From Arthrobacter sp. FB24 (lineage in GTDB: Bacteria; Actinomycetota; Actinomycetes; Actinomycetales; Micrococcaceae), in assembly GCF_000196235.1 (NCBI RefSeq), contig NC_008541.1, positions 4,216,001 to 4,280,000 of the forward strand: DNA of 64,000 nucleotides. The letters are read 5' to 3'. Under the pieces are notes generated by a model, which made no database searches, was not told where the DNA came from, and saw nothing but the letters and a program-made list of their open reading frames with translations. The position numbers and the translations under genes are program-made. The stretch's first letter is position 1. Each line of letters begins with the position of its first letter. Shown here one piece after another: positions 34,974 through 43,136 of the stretch.

Positions 34974-36881
34974 CTAGCGGCTGCGGCGTTCGTTCGAGGC
35001 CGGAGCCGACGCGCGGCGGGGGCCGCCGCTGCGTGCCGGACGGCCTTCGCCGGAGCGGCCGTTGCCGCCGCCTGCGTAGGATCCGCCCGAGGTTCCGCCC
35101 GTGTTGGAAGACCAGACTGCAGCGTTACCGCCGGCCGAGCCGGACTTGCTGCCGGCAGCGGCGCGCTGGCCCGTTGCCGGACGTCCGCTGCGCTGGCCGC
35201 CCGTTGCTCCGCCAGTGCGGGGAGCGCCACCGGTGCGGGGAGCACCACTTCGCGGTGCACTGGTGCGGGTTGCGCCGCCGCGGGCGTCGCCACGGCCGTC
35301 GGTTGTACGTGCGTCAGACCCGCGGCCGGCCGATGCACGGCCGCCTGCTGCGGGAACGTCGTTGTGGTGCGAGTAAGCAGTGGCACGGCCGCGGCCGCGG
35401 GCATTGCGGCGCTCGGCGCGCTCGGCGTCGGCACGGTCCTGGTTCTTTTCCGCCACGCGCTCAGCGGCGTTGCGGGCAGCGGCCTGGCCTTCATAGGCCA
35501 CGGCACGTCGCTCGGAACGCGGAAGATCGGTGCGCGGAGCCTCTGCTCCGACGCGACCGCGTCCGCCACGTCCACCGCGGCCACCCGCGGTGGGTGCAGC
35601 CTGCGTGGTGCGGCGTGCGCGCTTGCGCTCCGCGTTTGCACCGGTGGAGGTGCCGCCGCCCTGGTTGGACTTGGCAGCCAGAAGTGCGGCGCGGGTGCGC
35701 GGGTCGATCTTGTCCGCCATTTCGCCCACCAGTTCTGCAACCAGCGGGGAGTTGGCGGTGACGCGCTCGAAGTTGACCTCGACGCCGGCAGCCTTCATGA
35801 GCTTCTTGACGTCGGACTGCTGCTCCGGGAGGGTCAGCGTGACCACGGTGCCGTCGGAACCTGCGCGGGCCGTACGGCCTGAGCGGTGCAGGTATGCCTT
35901 GTGCTCTGTGGGCGGGTCAACGTGGATCACCAGTTCGACATCGTCCACGTGGACGCCGCGGGCTGCGACGTCCGTGGCCACCAGGACGCGGACGTCGCCG
36001 GAGGAGAACTCGGCGAGGTTGCGGTCACGGGCGTTCTGCGACAGGTTGCCGTGCAGGTCGACGGCGGGGATGCCGGCGTCGGTCAGGGTCTTGGCAAGCT
36101 TGCGGGCGTGGTGCTTCGTGCGCATGAAGAGCACGCGACGGCCGGCACCGGAGGCGAGTTCGACGATCAGCTGCTTCTTGACGGTCTGGTCGTTGACGAC
36201 GAGCACGTGGTGTTCCATGGTGGTGACCGCGGCCTGCGGATCGTCCACGGAGTGGGTCAGCGGGTTGGACAGGTAGCGCTGGACGATCTTGTCCACGCCG
36301 TTGTCCAGCGTGGCGGAGAACAGGAGCCGCTGGCCCTGGCTCGGGGTCATGTCCATGAGCTTCTTGACCACCGGCAGGAAGCCGAGGTCGGCCATGTGGT
36401 CGGCCTCGTCGAGCACGGTGACCTCGACAGCTTCGAGGGTCAGGATGCGCTGGCGGATCAGGTCCTCCAGGCGGCCCGGGCAGGCGATGACGATGTCAAC
36501 GCCGGCGCGCAGCGCCTTCTCCTGGCGCGCCTGGGAGATGCCGCCGTAGATAACGGTGGTGTTCAGGCCCATGGCCTTGGCCATCGGCTCGATGGTGGCG
36601 TTGATCTGGGTGGCCAGCTCGCGGGTCGGCGCAAGGACCAGGCCCATTGGGCGGCCGGGCTTGCGGAAGTGCTTGGCTTCCCGCTCAGCGAGTCGTGCTA
36701 CAAGCGGGATGGCGAAGGCGATGGTCTTGCCGGAGCCGGTGCGGCCGCGGCCCAGGACGTCGCGTCCGGCCAGGGTGTCCGGGAGGGTCTTGACCTGGAT
36801 GGGGAACGGCTCGGTGATTCCCTGTGCGGTGAGGGTGTCGGCAAGTTCTTTGGGCGTGCCGAGGCCAGCAAAAGTAGTCAT
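34974..36881 (-). CDS. DEAD-box ATP-dependent RNA helicase with Arg/Gly-rich tail
   Basis: The 635-residue protein carries the complete motif set: Q motif region (FPIQVKTLP), Walker A RGRTGSGKT, PTRELA, TPGR-like CPGRLEDL, DEAD (VLDEADHMADLGF), SAT (LLFSATLD), and HRSGRTARAG. After residue 430 the tail is Arg/Gly/Ala/Pro-rich with repeats such as RGGRGGRGR and SAPRSGAPRTGGAPRTGG, an RNA-binding low-complexity region. It unwinds structured RNA in the cytoplasm, probably for ribosome assembly or cold adaptation. ATG 36879-36881 is used; a TTG three codons upstream is less likely. A long leader with structure precedes it. Confidence 0.9.
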   Translation of the reverse strand: MTTFAGLGTPKELADTLTAQGITEPFPIQVKTLPDTLAGRDVLGRGRTGSGKTIAFAIPLVARLAEREAKHFRKPGRPMGLVLAPTRELATQINATIEPMAKAMGLNTTVIYGGISQARQEKALRAGVDIVIACPGRLEDLIRQRILTLEAVEVTVLDEADHMADLGFLPVVKKLMDMTPSQGQRLLFSATLDNGVDKIVQRYLSNPLTHSVDDPQAAVTTMEHHVLVVNDQTVKKQLIVELASGAGRRVLFMRTKHHARKLAKTLTDAGIPAVDLHGNLSQNARDRNLAEFSSGDVRVLVATDVAARGVHVDDVELVIHVDPPTEHKAYLHRSGRTARAGSDGTVVTLTLPEQQSDVKKLMKAAGVEVNFERVTANSPLVAELVGEMADKIDPRTRAALLAAKSNQGGGTSTGANAERKRARRTTQAAPTAGGRGGRGGRGRVGAEAPRTDLPRSERRAVAYEGQAAARNAAERVAEKNQDRADAERAERRNARGRGRATAYSHHNDVPAAGGRASAGRGSDARTTDGRGDARGGATRTSAPRSGAPRTGGAPRTGGATGGQRSGRPATGQRAAAGSKSGSAGGNAAVWSSNTGGTSGGSYAGGGNGRSGEGRPARSGGPRRASAPASNERRSR

Positions 36882-36886
36882 GTGTT

Positions 36887-37054
36887 TCAAAGGTCTTTCA
36901 GGCGGTATCCGTGCGGATATCGGCCCCCGGCGCCGGTTGGCCCAGGGGTTCGCCGAAGAAAAGTCAGGTGATCAACCGGGCTGCTGCAAACCTTGCGGTA
37001 GCGGCGGCCGGGACCAAATAGAACGCGTTCATCGACGCAGGATGTGCCTCTCAC
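36887..37054 (-). CDS. possible upstream ORF of the helicase leader, 55 residues
   Basis: GTG 37052-37054 begins a 55-codon frame (MRGTSCVDERVLFGPGRRYR... rich in Arg and Gly) that stops at 36887-36889, only 5 bases before the helicase ATG. It lies directly after the terminator-like hairpin and T-run. That arrangement could couple translation or be an accidental frame. I cannot recognise a family. Confidence 0.3.
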   Translation of the reverse strand: MRGTSCVDERVLFGPGRRYRKVCSSPVDHLTFLRRTPGPTGAGGRYPHGYRLKDL

Positions 37055-37057
37055 ATG

Positions 37058-37124
37058 AAAAAAACCCACTCCCTGCCGGACAAATCCTTCGGGGGATCCG
37101 GTTGATGAACCGAATCAAAGTGGG
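37058..37124 (-). promoter_or_regulatory. terminator-like structured leader of the RNA helicase gene
   Basis: Read on the minus strand, CCCACT (37124-37119) pairs with AGTGGG (37070-37065), closing a 60-base structured region that also contains CGGTTCATCAACCG and a CCGGA/TCCGG hairpin. A run of seven T's (37064-37058) follows immediately, as in an intrinsic terminator. It is about 180 bases upstream of the helicase start, inside its leader, so it may attenuate transcription. The structure was drawn by eye, not folded. Confidence 0.55.
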
Positions 37125-37702
37125 CATCACTGCACATCAAGTTCCACCAGTCTAGCATCCGCACGCCGGGGTTCCCTGCGCGGACCGTCCGCCGGCACCT
37201 TGAACCCCGGTCCGTCACCGTGGACGTGCAGGTGGCCGCGATCTCGGGTCCCCAGCCGACACACCGGTAGCCGGCGCCCGCAACGTACCACTGCCGATCA
37301 TTGTTACGTCCAACAACGGACTACAGTTGATGCCCTGAGGCTCGACGTTTGTCGAGGTGCAGGCAACACGGACTGCGGCTGATCCGCCGTCCCTGGAGAC
37401 GAGGACAGGGAGGCTCCGCCATGGCCCCCCAGCCCGGCACCAAGCGGGGGCACGCCCTTTCCCGTCCGAGGAACCAACGAACAATCGGGGCCGGCCGCCG
37501 TCGGCATTCCGGCGTCCCGCCCGCCAGCACCGGTTGCCCCGCCGCGGAGGAGGGGCCCCCGCCCGCCCCCTAGTCTTAATCCACACCCCCAACTGTTACC
37601 TCCGTCACATCTGTGGCGGCTCCGTGCGGACGGCGGCGGTGCAACCTGCCGACGGCAGGCCGCCTGCGGCGCATTCCGCCTGAGACAAGGAAAGAAGCAC
37701 TG
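37125..37702. other. intergenic region between divergent helicase and permease genes
   Basis: No convincing gene lies in this stretch. The left end should hold the helicase promoter (minus), with a possible -10 TAGACT near 37153. At 37301-37316 there is a small inverted repeat TTGTT-ACGTCC-AACAA, followed by TACAGT (37322-37327), a candidate operator and promoter region for the permease. CTCGACGTTTGTCGAG (37342-37357 region) is a hairpin. The 37420-37660 part is GC-rich, with shadow reading frames only. I looked for glycine- or lysine-type riboswitch patterns and saw none. Confidence 0.5.
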
Positions 37703-39211
37703 ATGTCTGAACGCACCACCACGGTTGCCAGGAACACTGCAACGGAAACCGCCCGCGGAGGCCACAGCCAGGAGCCGCACCTCGCCCGGGCACTGGGCAA
37801 CCGCCACATCCAGCTGCTGGCCATTGGCGGCGCCATAGGCACCGGCCTGTTCATGGGCTCCGGCAAGACCATCTCCCTTGCCGGCCCGTCCGTCATATTC
37901 GTCTACATGATCATCGGCTCCATGTTGTTCTTCGTGATGCGGGCCATGGGCGAAATCCTGCTCTCCAACCTGAACTACAAATCCTTCAGCGACTTCGCCG
38001 GCGACCTCCTGGGCCCGTGGGCCGGGTTCTTCACGGGCTGGTCCTACTGGTTCTTCTGGGTTGTCACCGGTGTGGCGGACATCGTGGCAATTGCCGGCTA
38101 CGTGGACAAGCTGGCACCCGGAACCCCGCTGTGGATCCCCGCGCTCATCACCCCCGTCGTGCTGATCCTGTTGAACCTCCCGACGGTCAAGGCCTTCGGT
38201 GAAGCCGAGTTCTGGTTCGCGATCATCAAGGTGGTTGCCATCCTGGCGCTGATCGGCACCGGCATCGTCATGATCGCGACGCACTTCACCTCGCCCAACG
38301 GCGCAGTGGCAAGCCTCGCCAACATCTGGAACGACGGCGGCATGTTCCCGCACGGCATGTTCGGCTTCATCCTCGGCTTCCAGATCGCCATCTTCGCCTT
38401 CGCCGGCATCGAACTGGTGGGCACCGCGGCAGCTGAAACCAAGGACCCGGAGAAGAACCTTCCGCGGGCCATCAACTCCATCCCGATCCGCGTCCTGCTC
38501 TTCTACGTGGGCGCCCTGGTGGTCATCATGGCGGTCAACCCGTGGCGGACCATCGACGCCGCCAGCAGCCCGTTCATCGGCATGTTCACCCTGGCCGGCC
38601 TGGGAATCGCGGCAGTGGTCATCAACCTGGTGGTCCTCACCTCCGCGGCTTCCAGCGCCAACTCCGGCATCTACTCCACGTCCCGCATGGTCTACGGCCT
38701 GGCCCAGGACGGCAACGCCCCGAAGGCTTTCGGCAAGCTGAGCATCCGCAAGGTTCCGCAGAACGCCCTGCTGTTCTCCTGCATCTTCCTGCTCGCCGGA
38801 CTGGTGCTGCTCTACTCGGGCGACTCCGTCATCGGCGCGTTCACCGTGGTCACCTCGGTGGCATCCGTGCTCACGATGTTCGTCTGGTCCATGATCCTGG
38901 TCAGCTACATTGTGTTCCGCCGCCGCCGGCCAGCACTCCACGCCGCGTCCGCCTTCAAGATGCCCGGCGGCTCCTTTATGCCGTACGTGGTGCTGGCATT
39001 CTTTGTGTTCATGCTTGTGGCGCTTGCCCAGGCCGAGGACACCCGGCTTGCCCTGGTGGTGGCTCCCCTCTGGTTCCTGATCCTCGGCGCGGCTTGGCAT
39101 TTCAACCGCAAGACGCCGCTGCAGCAGGCCCGGATCGAAGAGTGGAAGGCTGAGTCTGCGTCAGATAAGGCCGCTGCCGGACGCACAACGGCCGGCTCGC
39201 TAGCCAGCTAG
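37703..39211 (+). CDS. amino acid permease (AAT/GABA-permease family)
   Basis: The 502-residue protein has twelve hydrophobic helices of the APC superfamily. The signatures LGNRHIQLLAIGGAIGTGLF and GPSVIFVYMIIGSMLFFVMR are near the start, then GYVDKLAPGTPLWIP and FAFAGIELVGTAAAETKDPE (the E/AxE motif of AAT permeases). It resembles CycA/GABA-type carriers, which take up D-alanine, D-serine, glycine or GABA by proton symport; which one is unknown. ATG 37703 is preceded by AAGGAAAG. Its stop shares a CTAG with the convergent MFS gene. Confidence 0.85.
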   Translation: MSERTTTVARNTATETARGGHSQEPHLARALGNRHIQLLAIGGAIGTGLFMGSGKTISLAGPSVIFVYMIIGSMLFFVMRAMGEILLSNLNYKSFSDFAGDLLGPWAGFFTGWSYWFFWVVTGVADIVAIAGYVDKLAPGTPLWIPALITPVVLILLNLPTVKAFGEAEFWFAIIKVVAILALIGTGIVMIATHFTSPNGAVASLANIWNDGGMFPHGMFGFILGFQIAIFAFAGIELVGTAAAETKDPEKNLPRAINSIPIRVLLFYVGALVVIMAVNPWRTIDAASSPFIGMFTLAGLGIAAVVINLVVLTSAASSANSGIYSTSRMVYGLAQDGNAPKAFGKLSIRKVPQNALLFSCIFLLAGLVLLYSGDSVIGAFTVVTSVASVLTMFVWSMILVSYIVFRRRRPALHAASAFKMPGGSFMPYVVLAFFVFMLVALAQAEDTRLALVVAPLWFLILGAAWHFNRKTPLQQARIEEWKAESASDKAAAGRTTAGSLAS

Positions 39212-40605
39212 GACTTCTTCCGCGCCGCAACCCTCGGCGCAACAACAACGGCGACGACGGCGATGGCGGCCGTGAGGGCGAAGACTCCGGCGAAGGAGCC
39301 GCCCGAAACCCCGCCCGCCGTCGTCGTTGCCGTTAACGCCGTGAACACGATCCCGGTGGTGGCCAGGGCCAAAGCTCCGCCGAGGGAGTCGGCAATGGAC
39401 ATGGCCGAACTGTTGAACCCCTCGGTGTCGGGCGTGGACATGGCCAGGGTCATCACGCTCAGGCGCGGATACATCAGTCCCATGCCGCCGCCGGCGGAAA
39501 TCCAGCCGGCAATCGCGACGGCGGCCGGCCAGCCCAGGACGGTGGTCACCAGGGCGAGGGCCACGGCGGCGAGCACCATCACCGACCCGATCTTCATGGC
39601 ACGGACGTTGCTGAGCTTGGCGCCCAGGCGGCCCTGGACCGCGGACGCCCCGGCCCACGCAAGGGCGCCGCCGGTGAGGGTCAGACCGGCGAACGTCGGG
39701 GAAAAGGAGTACCGCTCCACCAGCAGGTACGGAAGGTAGACCTCTGCCCCAAAGAACGCGGCCGAAACGAGGCCCCGTGCCAGGATCACACTCGGCAGCC
39801 CCCGTCTGCCAAGCAGGGTGCCGCGGGGCACCAGCGGGCGCACCGCCACCAGTGCAATCACGACGGCGGCCGCCGCCAGGTATCCTCCGGCCCCCGGCAC
39901 CTGCGCGGACAGGTTCAGCCCCAGGACGGCCAGCGCCGCAAGGACTGCCCACGCGAGCCGGCCGTAGGACCACCGCCCCGGGTCCGAGCTGCCCTCCGGG
40001 ACGCCTCGGAGTCCGCGCAGCGCGGGCACGATCATCAGGAGCGCCGGAACCACCAGTCCCACCACGCCCAGAAACACCCAGTGCCAGCTGGCCGCCTGGG
40101 CCACGATTCCGGCCGCGAAGGGTCCGACCAGGGAAGGAATGACCCATGCCGCGGAAAACGCGGCGAAAATCTTCGGGTGCAGCAGGGGCGGATAAACGCG
40201 CGCCACCACAACGTACAGCGCTACGGTCATGCCGCCGCCGCCCAGGCCCTGCACCAGCCGCCCGGCCACCAGGGCCGCCATGCTTCCGGCCGTTCCGGCG
40301 ATCAGCAGCCCCAGAACGAACAGGGCAACAGAGGCGTACAGCGGACCCACCGGTCCGCGGCGGTCGGACCAGTTGCCGGCCGCCACCATGCCGATCACCC
40401 CGGTGGCGAGCGGTCCGGCGAAGGCCAGGGCATACAAGGCGGCGCCGTCCAGTTCGCGGCTGACCAGCGGCATGATGGTGGTCACGGCGAGGGACTCGAA
40501 GGCGGCCAGGAACACCAGGGCACACGCGCCGGCCGTCACCAGCAGGTAGTGGCGGTGCAGGATTCCGGCCTTCTCTGGGGCCTCGGCGGGGGCGCTTCGT
40601 TGCAC
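39208..40605 (-). CDS. MFS drug-efflux-like transporter
   Basis: The 465-residue protein has twelve to fourteen hydrophobic segments and begins HYLLVTAGACALVFLAAFESL. GNWSDRRGPVGPLYA matches the MFS cytoplasmic loop motif between helices 2 and 3 (GxLxDRxGRR-like), and AGRLVQGLGGGGMTVALYVV the motif B/C region of antiporters. It is probably a proton-driven exporter of unknown substrate. GTG start at 40603-40605 is weakly supported. It is convergent with the permease gene, with 4 overlapping bases. Confidence 0.8.
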   Translation of the reverse strand: MQRSAPAEAPEKAGILHRHYLLVTAGACALVFLAAFESLAVTTIMPLVSRELDGAALYALAFAGPLATGVIGMVAAGNWSDRRGPVGPLYASVALFVLGLLIAGTAGSMAALVAGRLVQGLGGGGMTVALYVVVARVYPPLLHPKIFAAFSAAWVIPSLVGPFAAGIVAQAASWHWVFLGVVGLVVPALLMIVPALRGLRGVPEGSSDPGRWSYGRLAWAVLAALAVLGLNLSAQVPGAGGYLAAAAVVIALVAVRPLVPRGTLLGRRGLPSVILARGLVSAAFFGAEVYLPYLLVERYSFSPTFAGLTLTGGALAWAGASAVQGRLGAKLSNVRAMKIGSVMVLAAVALALVTTVLGWPAAVAIAGWISAGGGMGLMYPRLSVMTLAMSTPDTEGFNSSAMSIADSLGGALALATTGIVFTALTATTTAGGVSGGSFAGVFALTAAIAVVAVVVAPRVAARKKS

Positions 40606-40712
40606 GGTGGTGGCCTGATCAGTCGTTTCGGATGGTGCCTGCCATTAAACACCCCGGGGCCGTGCTGCGCCGGTAGGGGATCACCCGGCCGGCGCCGCCG
40701 CTCCCCGCGAGG

Positions 40713-41744
40713 CTAGGCCTCCAGGCCCAGGCCGGCGGACGGAACAACGGCTCCGGTGGCGGTCGAATCCGGGTTAAGCATCCAGCCCACCCGCTTGGCG
40801 GCACTCAGGACCACCACACTTTCCGCCAGTTCGATCCCGGGAATCCGCTGCTGGAGGGCCAGTTCGGCATTCATCACTTCGGCCAGTGATTGCAGCCACA
40901 TGATGATCACAAAGTTGGTCCGGCCGGTGGTGGACGCGGCAAGCCGGACATTGCGCAAACCGCGAAGTTCCGCAGCGGCGGCCTCGTGCCGGCCGGGCGG
41001 CACATTGGCGAACCATTGGCACGTGACCGGGTAGCCGGAGTACTTCTGCGCGATTTCGCAGCGGAAGGACAGCAACTGGCTGGACAGCACCCGGTTCAGC
41101 TGCCGCTGGACGGTGGCCGGATTGCGGCGCAGGCTGCGGGCGATCTCAGCCGCCGTTGCCCTCCCGTCCTGCGCAAGGAACGGAATCAGGTCCAGGTGGC
41201 TCCGGGGCAGCGGGGCAGCCGTGCCGGCTGGCGGAACGTTGCCGGCGGCCTCGGGTCCGGCGAGCGCGTTGAGGGCGTTCTGCTGCGCCTTGCTCAGGAC
41301 GTTGAGCCGCCAGGCGTAGCCACCTACGTGAAGCCGGGTGCAAAGGGAGGTCCGGTATTTGAGCAGGCCCGGGATCTCCTTGAACTGCGGCACCACCGAC
41401 TCGCTGAAGTGGCCCAGGGTGGGAGTGATGACCGTCAGCATCAGGTCGCGGTTGCTGGCAGCTTCCTCCACCGTGACCACCTCCGGGATGGCCGCGAGCG
41501 CCGCGGTGACGTCAGCGCGCTGCCGCATTTCGCAGTCCACGTCCACCAGCGCCAGGCACATCTGCTTCGGGTCGCCGATCAGGTGGGCTGTTGTCCACGC
41601 GACGCCGGCTGTCCGCAGCCGGTCCCAGCGGGCCGCCAGGGTGGTGGCATGCACCCCCAGGATGCCGGCGGCATCGGACCAGCTCACACGTGGTGCGATT
41701 TGCAGCGCATTGATCAGTTCAAGATCGTCTTCGCTGACATCCAT
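40713..41744 (-). CDS. double-HTH Lrp/AsnC-family regulator
   Basis: The 343-residue protein contains two Lrp-type halves. The first HTH reads WSDAAGILGVHATTLAARWDRL near residue 22 and the second AAEIARSLRRNPATVQRQLNRV near residue 196; each is followed by an AsnC ligand-binding part (CLALVDVDCEMRQRADVTAALAA; ITPTLGHF). Two-domain Lrp proteins of this length are common in actinobacteria and usually control amino acid or peptide transport. It is divergent from the M20 amidohydrolase/MHS transporter operon, its likely target. Confidence 0.85.
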   Translation of the reverse strand: MDVSEDDLELINALQIAPRVSWSDAAGILGVHATTLAARWDRLRTAGVAWTTAHLIGDPKQMCLALVDVDCEMRQRADVTAALAAIPEVVTVEEAASNRDLMLTVITPTLGHFSESVVPQFKEIPGLLKYRTSLCTRLHVGGYAWRLNVLSKAQQNALNALAGPEAAGNVPPAGTAAPLPRSHLDLIPFLAQDGRATAAEIARSLRRNPATVQRQLNRVLSSQLLSFRCEIAQKYSGYPVTCQWFANVPPGRHEAAAAELRGLRNVRLAASTTGRTNFVIIMWLQSLAEVMNAELALQQRIPGIELAESVVVLSAAKRVGWMLNPDSTATGAVVPSAGLGLEA

Positions 41745-41886
41745 CTGCCGTCACCCTCTCACATGCGCGAATCCTGCAAGATCCATCTTACTTTTGATTT
41801 TTTCGAGCTATTTCCGTAATTGTGAACCAGCTCACTCCAGAATGGACGCAGGTCACTTACCAATCGTTCGGGAAGTAGGAGAACAT
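41745..41886. promoter_or_regulatory. divergent control region of Lrp regulator and M20/MHS operon
   Basis: The AT-rich stretch around 41790-41822 (TTTTGATTTTTTCGAGC and TTTCCGTAATTGTG) is unusual in this GC-rich neighbourhood and typical of Lrp/AsnC binding regions. CGAATCCTGCAAGATCC lies beside it. No clear consensus site could be fixed by eye. The ribosome-binding site AGGAG at 41877-41881 serves the amidohydrolase. Confidence 0.4.
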
Positions 41887-43110
41887 ATGTCGATCACCGT
41901 CGATGCCAAGGAACTGCAGGACGAAATTGCCCGGTTCCGCCACGAACTCCATCGGGAGCCGGAGATCGGTCTGAACCTCCCCCGGACCCAGGAGAAGGTA
42001 CTCAAGGCCCTGGACGGCCTGCCGTATGAAATCACCCTTGGGGAGAGCACGACGTCGGTCACCGCGGTCCTGCGCGGCGGCGCAGCGCACGCTTCGGCCC
42101 GGAAACCGGCGGTCCTGCTCCGCGCGGACATGGACGGCCTGCCCGTCCAGGAACGCACCGGCGTCGACTTCACCTCACGAGTCGACGGCGCCATGCACGC
42201 CTGCGGCCACGACCTCCACACCTCCATGCTGGCCGGCGCCGCCCGGCTCCTGGCCGATCGCCGGGATCAGCTGGCCGGCGATGTTGTCCTGATGTTCCAG
42301 CCGGGAGAGGAAGGCTTCGACGGCGCCTCTCACATGATCCGTGAAGGCGTCCTGGACGCTGCCGGCCACCGAGTGGATGCCGCTTACGCCATGCACGTGT
42401 TCTCCGCCCTGGAACCGTACGCCCAGTTCTGCACCAAGCCCGGCGTCATCCTGAGCGCCTCGGACGGACTTTTCGTCACCGTCCTGGGTGCCGGCGGCCA
42501 CGGCTCCGCACCGCACTCCGCTAAGGACCCGGTGACGGCCGTGGCCGAGATGGTGACCGCGCTGCAGGTGATGATCACGCGCCAGTTCAACATGTTTGAT
42601 CCCGTGGTCCTCACAGTGGGCCTCCTGCAGGCAGGCACCAAGCGCAACGTCATCCCGGAATCCGCGCGCTTCGAAGCCACCATCCGCACGTTCTCGGAGG
42701 CATCCCGGGAACGGATGATGACGGCCGTTCCCATGCTCCTCAAGGGCATCGCCGCCGCCCACGGACTGGAGGTGGATGTGGACTACCGCTCCGAGTATCC
42801 GCTCAGCGTCACGGACGAGGACGAGACGAACACTGCCGAAAGGACCATCCAGGAGCTGTTCGGAGAGTCGCGCCTTACCCGCTGGGCCACCCCGCTCAGC
42901 GGTTCGGAGGACTTCTCCCGGGTGATGGCGGAGGTGCCCGGAACCTTTATCGGGCTCAGCGCCGTTGCACCGGGTGCGGATCACACGTCCACCCCTTTCA
43001 ACCATTCCCCCTACGCCACCTTTGACGACGGCGTCCTCTCCGACGGCGCAGCGCTCTACGCGGAGCTCGCTGTTTCCCGCATCGCGGCCCTTGCGGCTGC
43101 CGGCAACTGA
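41887..43110 (+). CDS. M20-family amidohydrolase (aminoacylase/hippurate hydrolase-like)
   Basis: The 407-residue protein has the M20D motifs: FRHELHREPEIGLNLPRTQ near residue 16, VLLRADMDGLPVQE with the metal-ligand Asp, GAMHACGHDLHTSML with CGHD, VVLMFQPGEEGFDGASHMI with the catalytic Glu-Glu, and GGHGSAPHSAKDPVTAVAE. It cleaves N-acyl amino acids, hippurate or similar amides in the cytoplasm. ATG 41887 has AGGAG at 5 bases. It is followed by an MHS transporter 26 bases on, so uptake and hydrolysis of one substrate are likely coupled. Confidence 0.9.
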   Translation: MSITVDAKELQDEIARFRHELHREPEIGLNLPRTQEKVLKALDGLPYEITLGESTTSVTAVLRGGAAHASARKPAVLLRADMDGLPVQERTGVDFTSRVDGAMHACGHDLHTSMLAGAARLLADRRDQLAGDVVLMFQPGEEGFDGASHMIREGVLDAAGHRVDAAYAMHVFSALEPYAQFCTKPGVILSASDGLFVTVLGAGGHGSAPHSAKDPVTAVAEMVTALQVMITRQFNMFDPVVLTVGLLQAGTKRNVIPESARFEATIRTFSEASRERMMTAVPMLLKGIAAAHGLEVDVDYRSEYPLSVTDEDETNTAERTIQELFGESRLTRWATPLSGSEDFSRVMAEVPGTFIGLSAVAPGADHTSTPFNHSPYATFDDGVLSDGAALYAELAVSRIAALAAAGN

Positions 43111-43136
43111 CCTTCCCACCACTTTTGGAGCACCAT

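Noticed and set aside
37125..37702. glycine or lysine riboswitch before the amino acid permease
   Set aside because: No conserved aptamer blocks were found; only a small TTGTT/AACAA inverted repeat and a hairpin are present.
37304..39100. 598-codon minus-strand frame opposite the amino acid permease
   Set aside because: His/Gly/Asp/Glu-rich composition typical of antisense frames in GC-rich genes; the permease on the plus strand has all helices and motifs.
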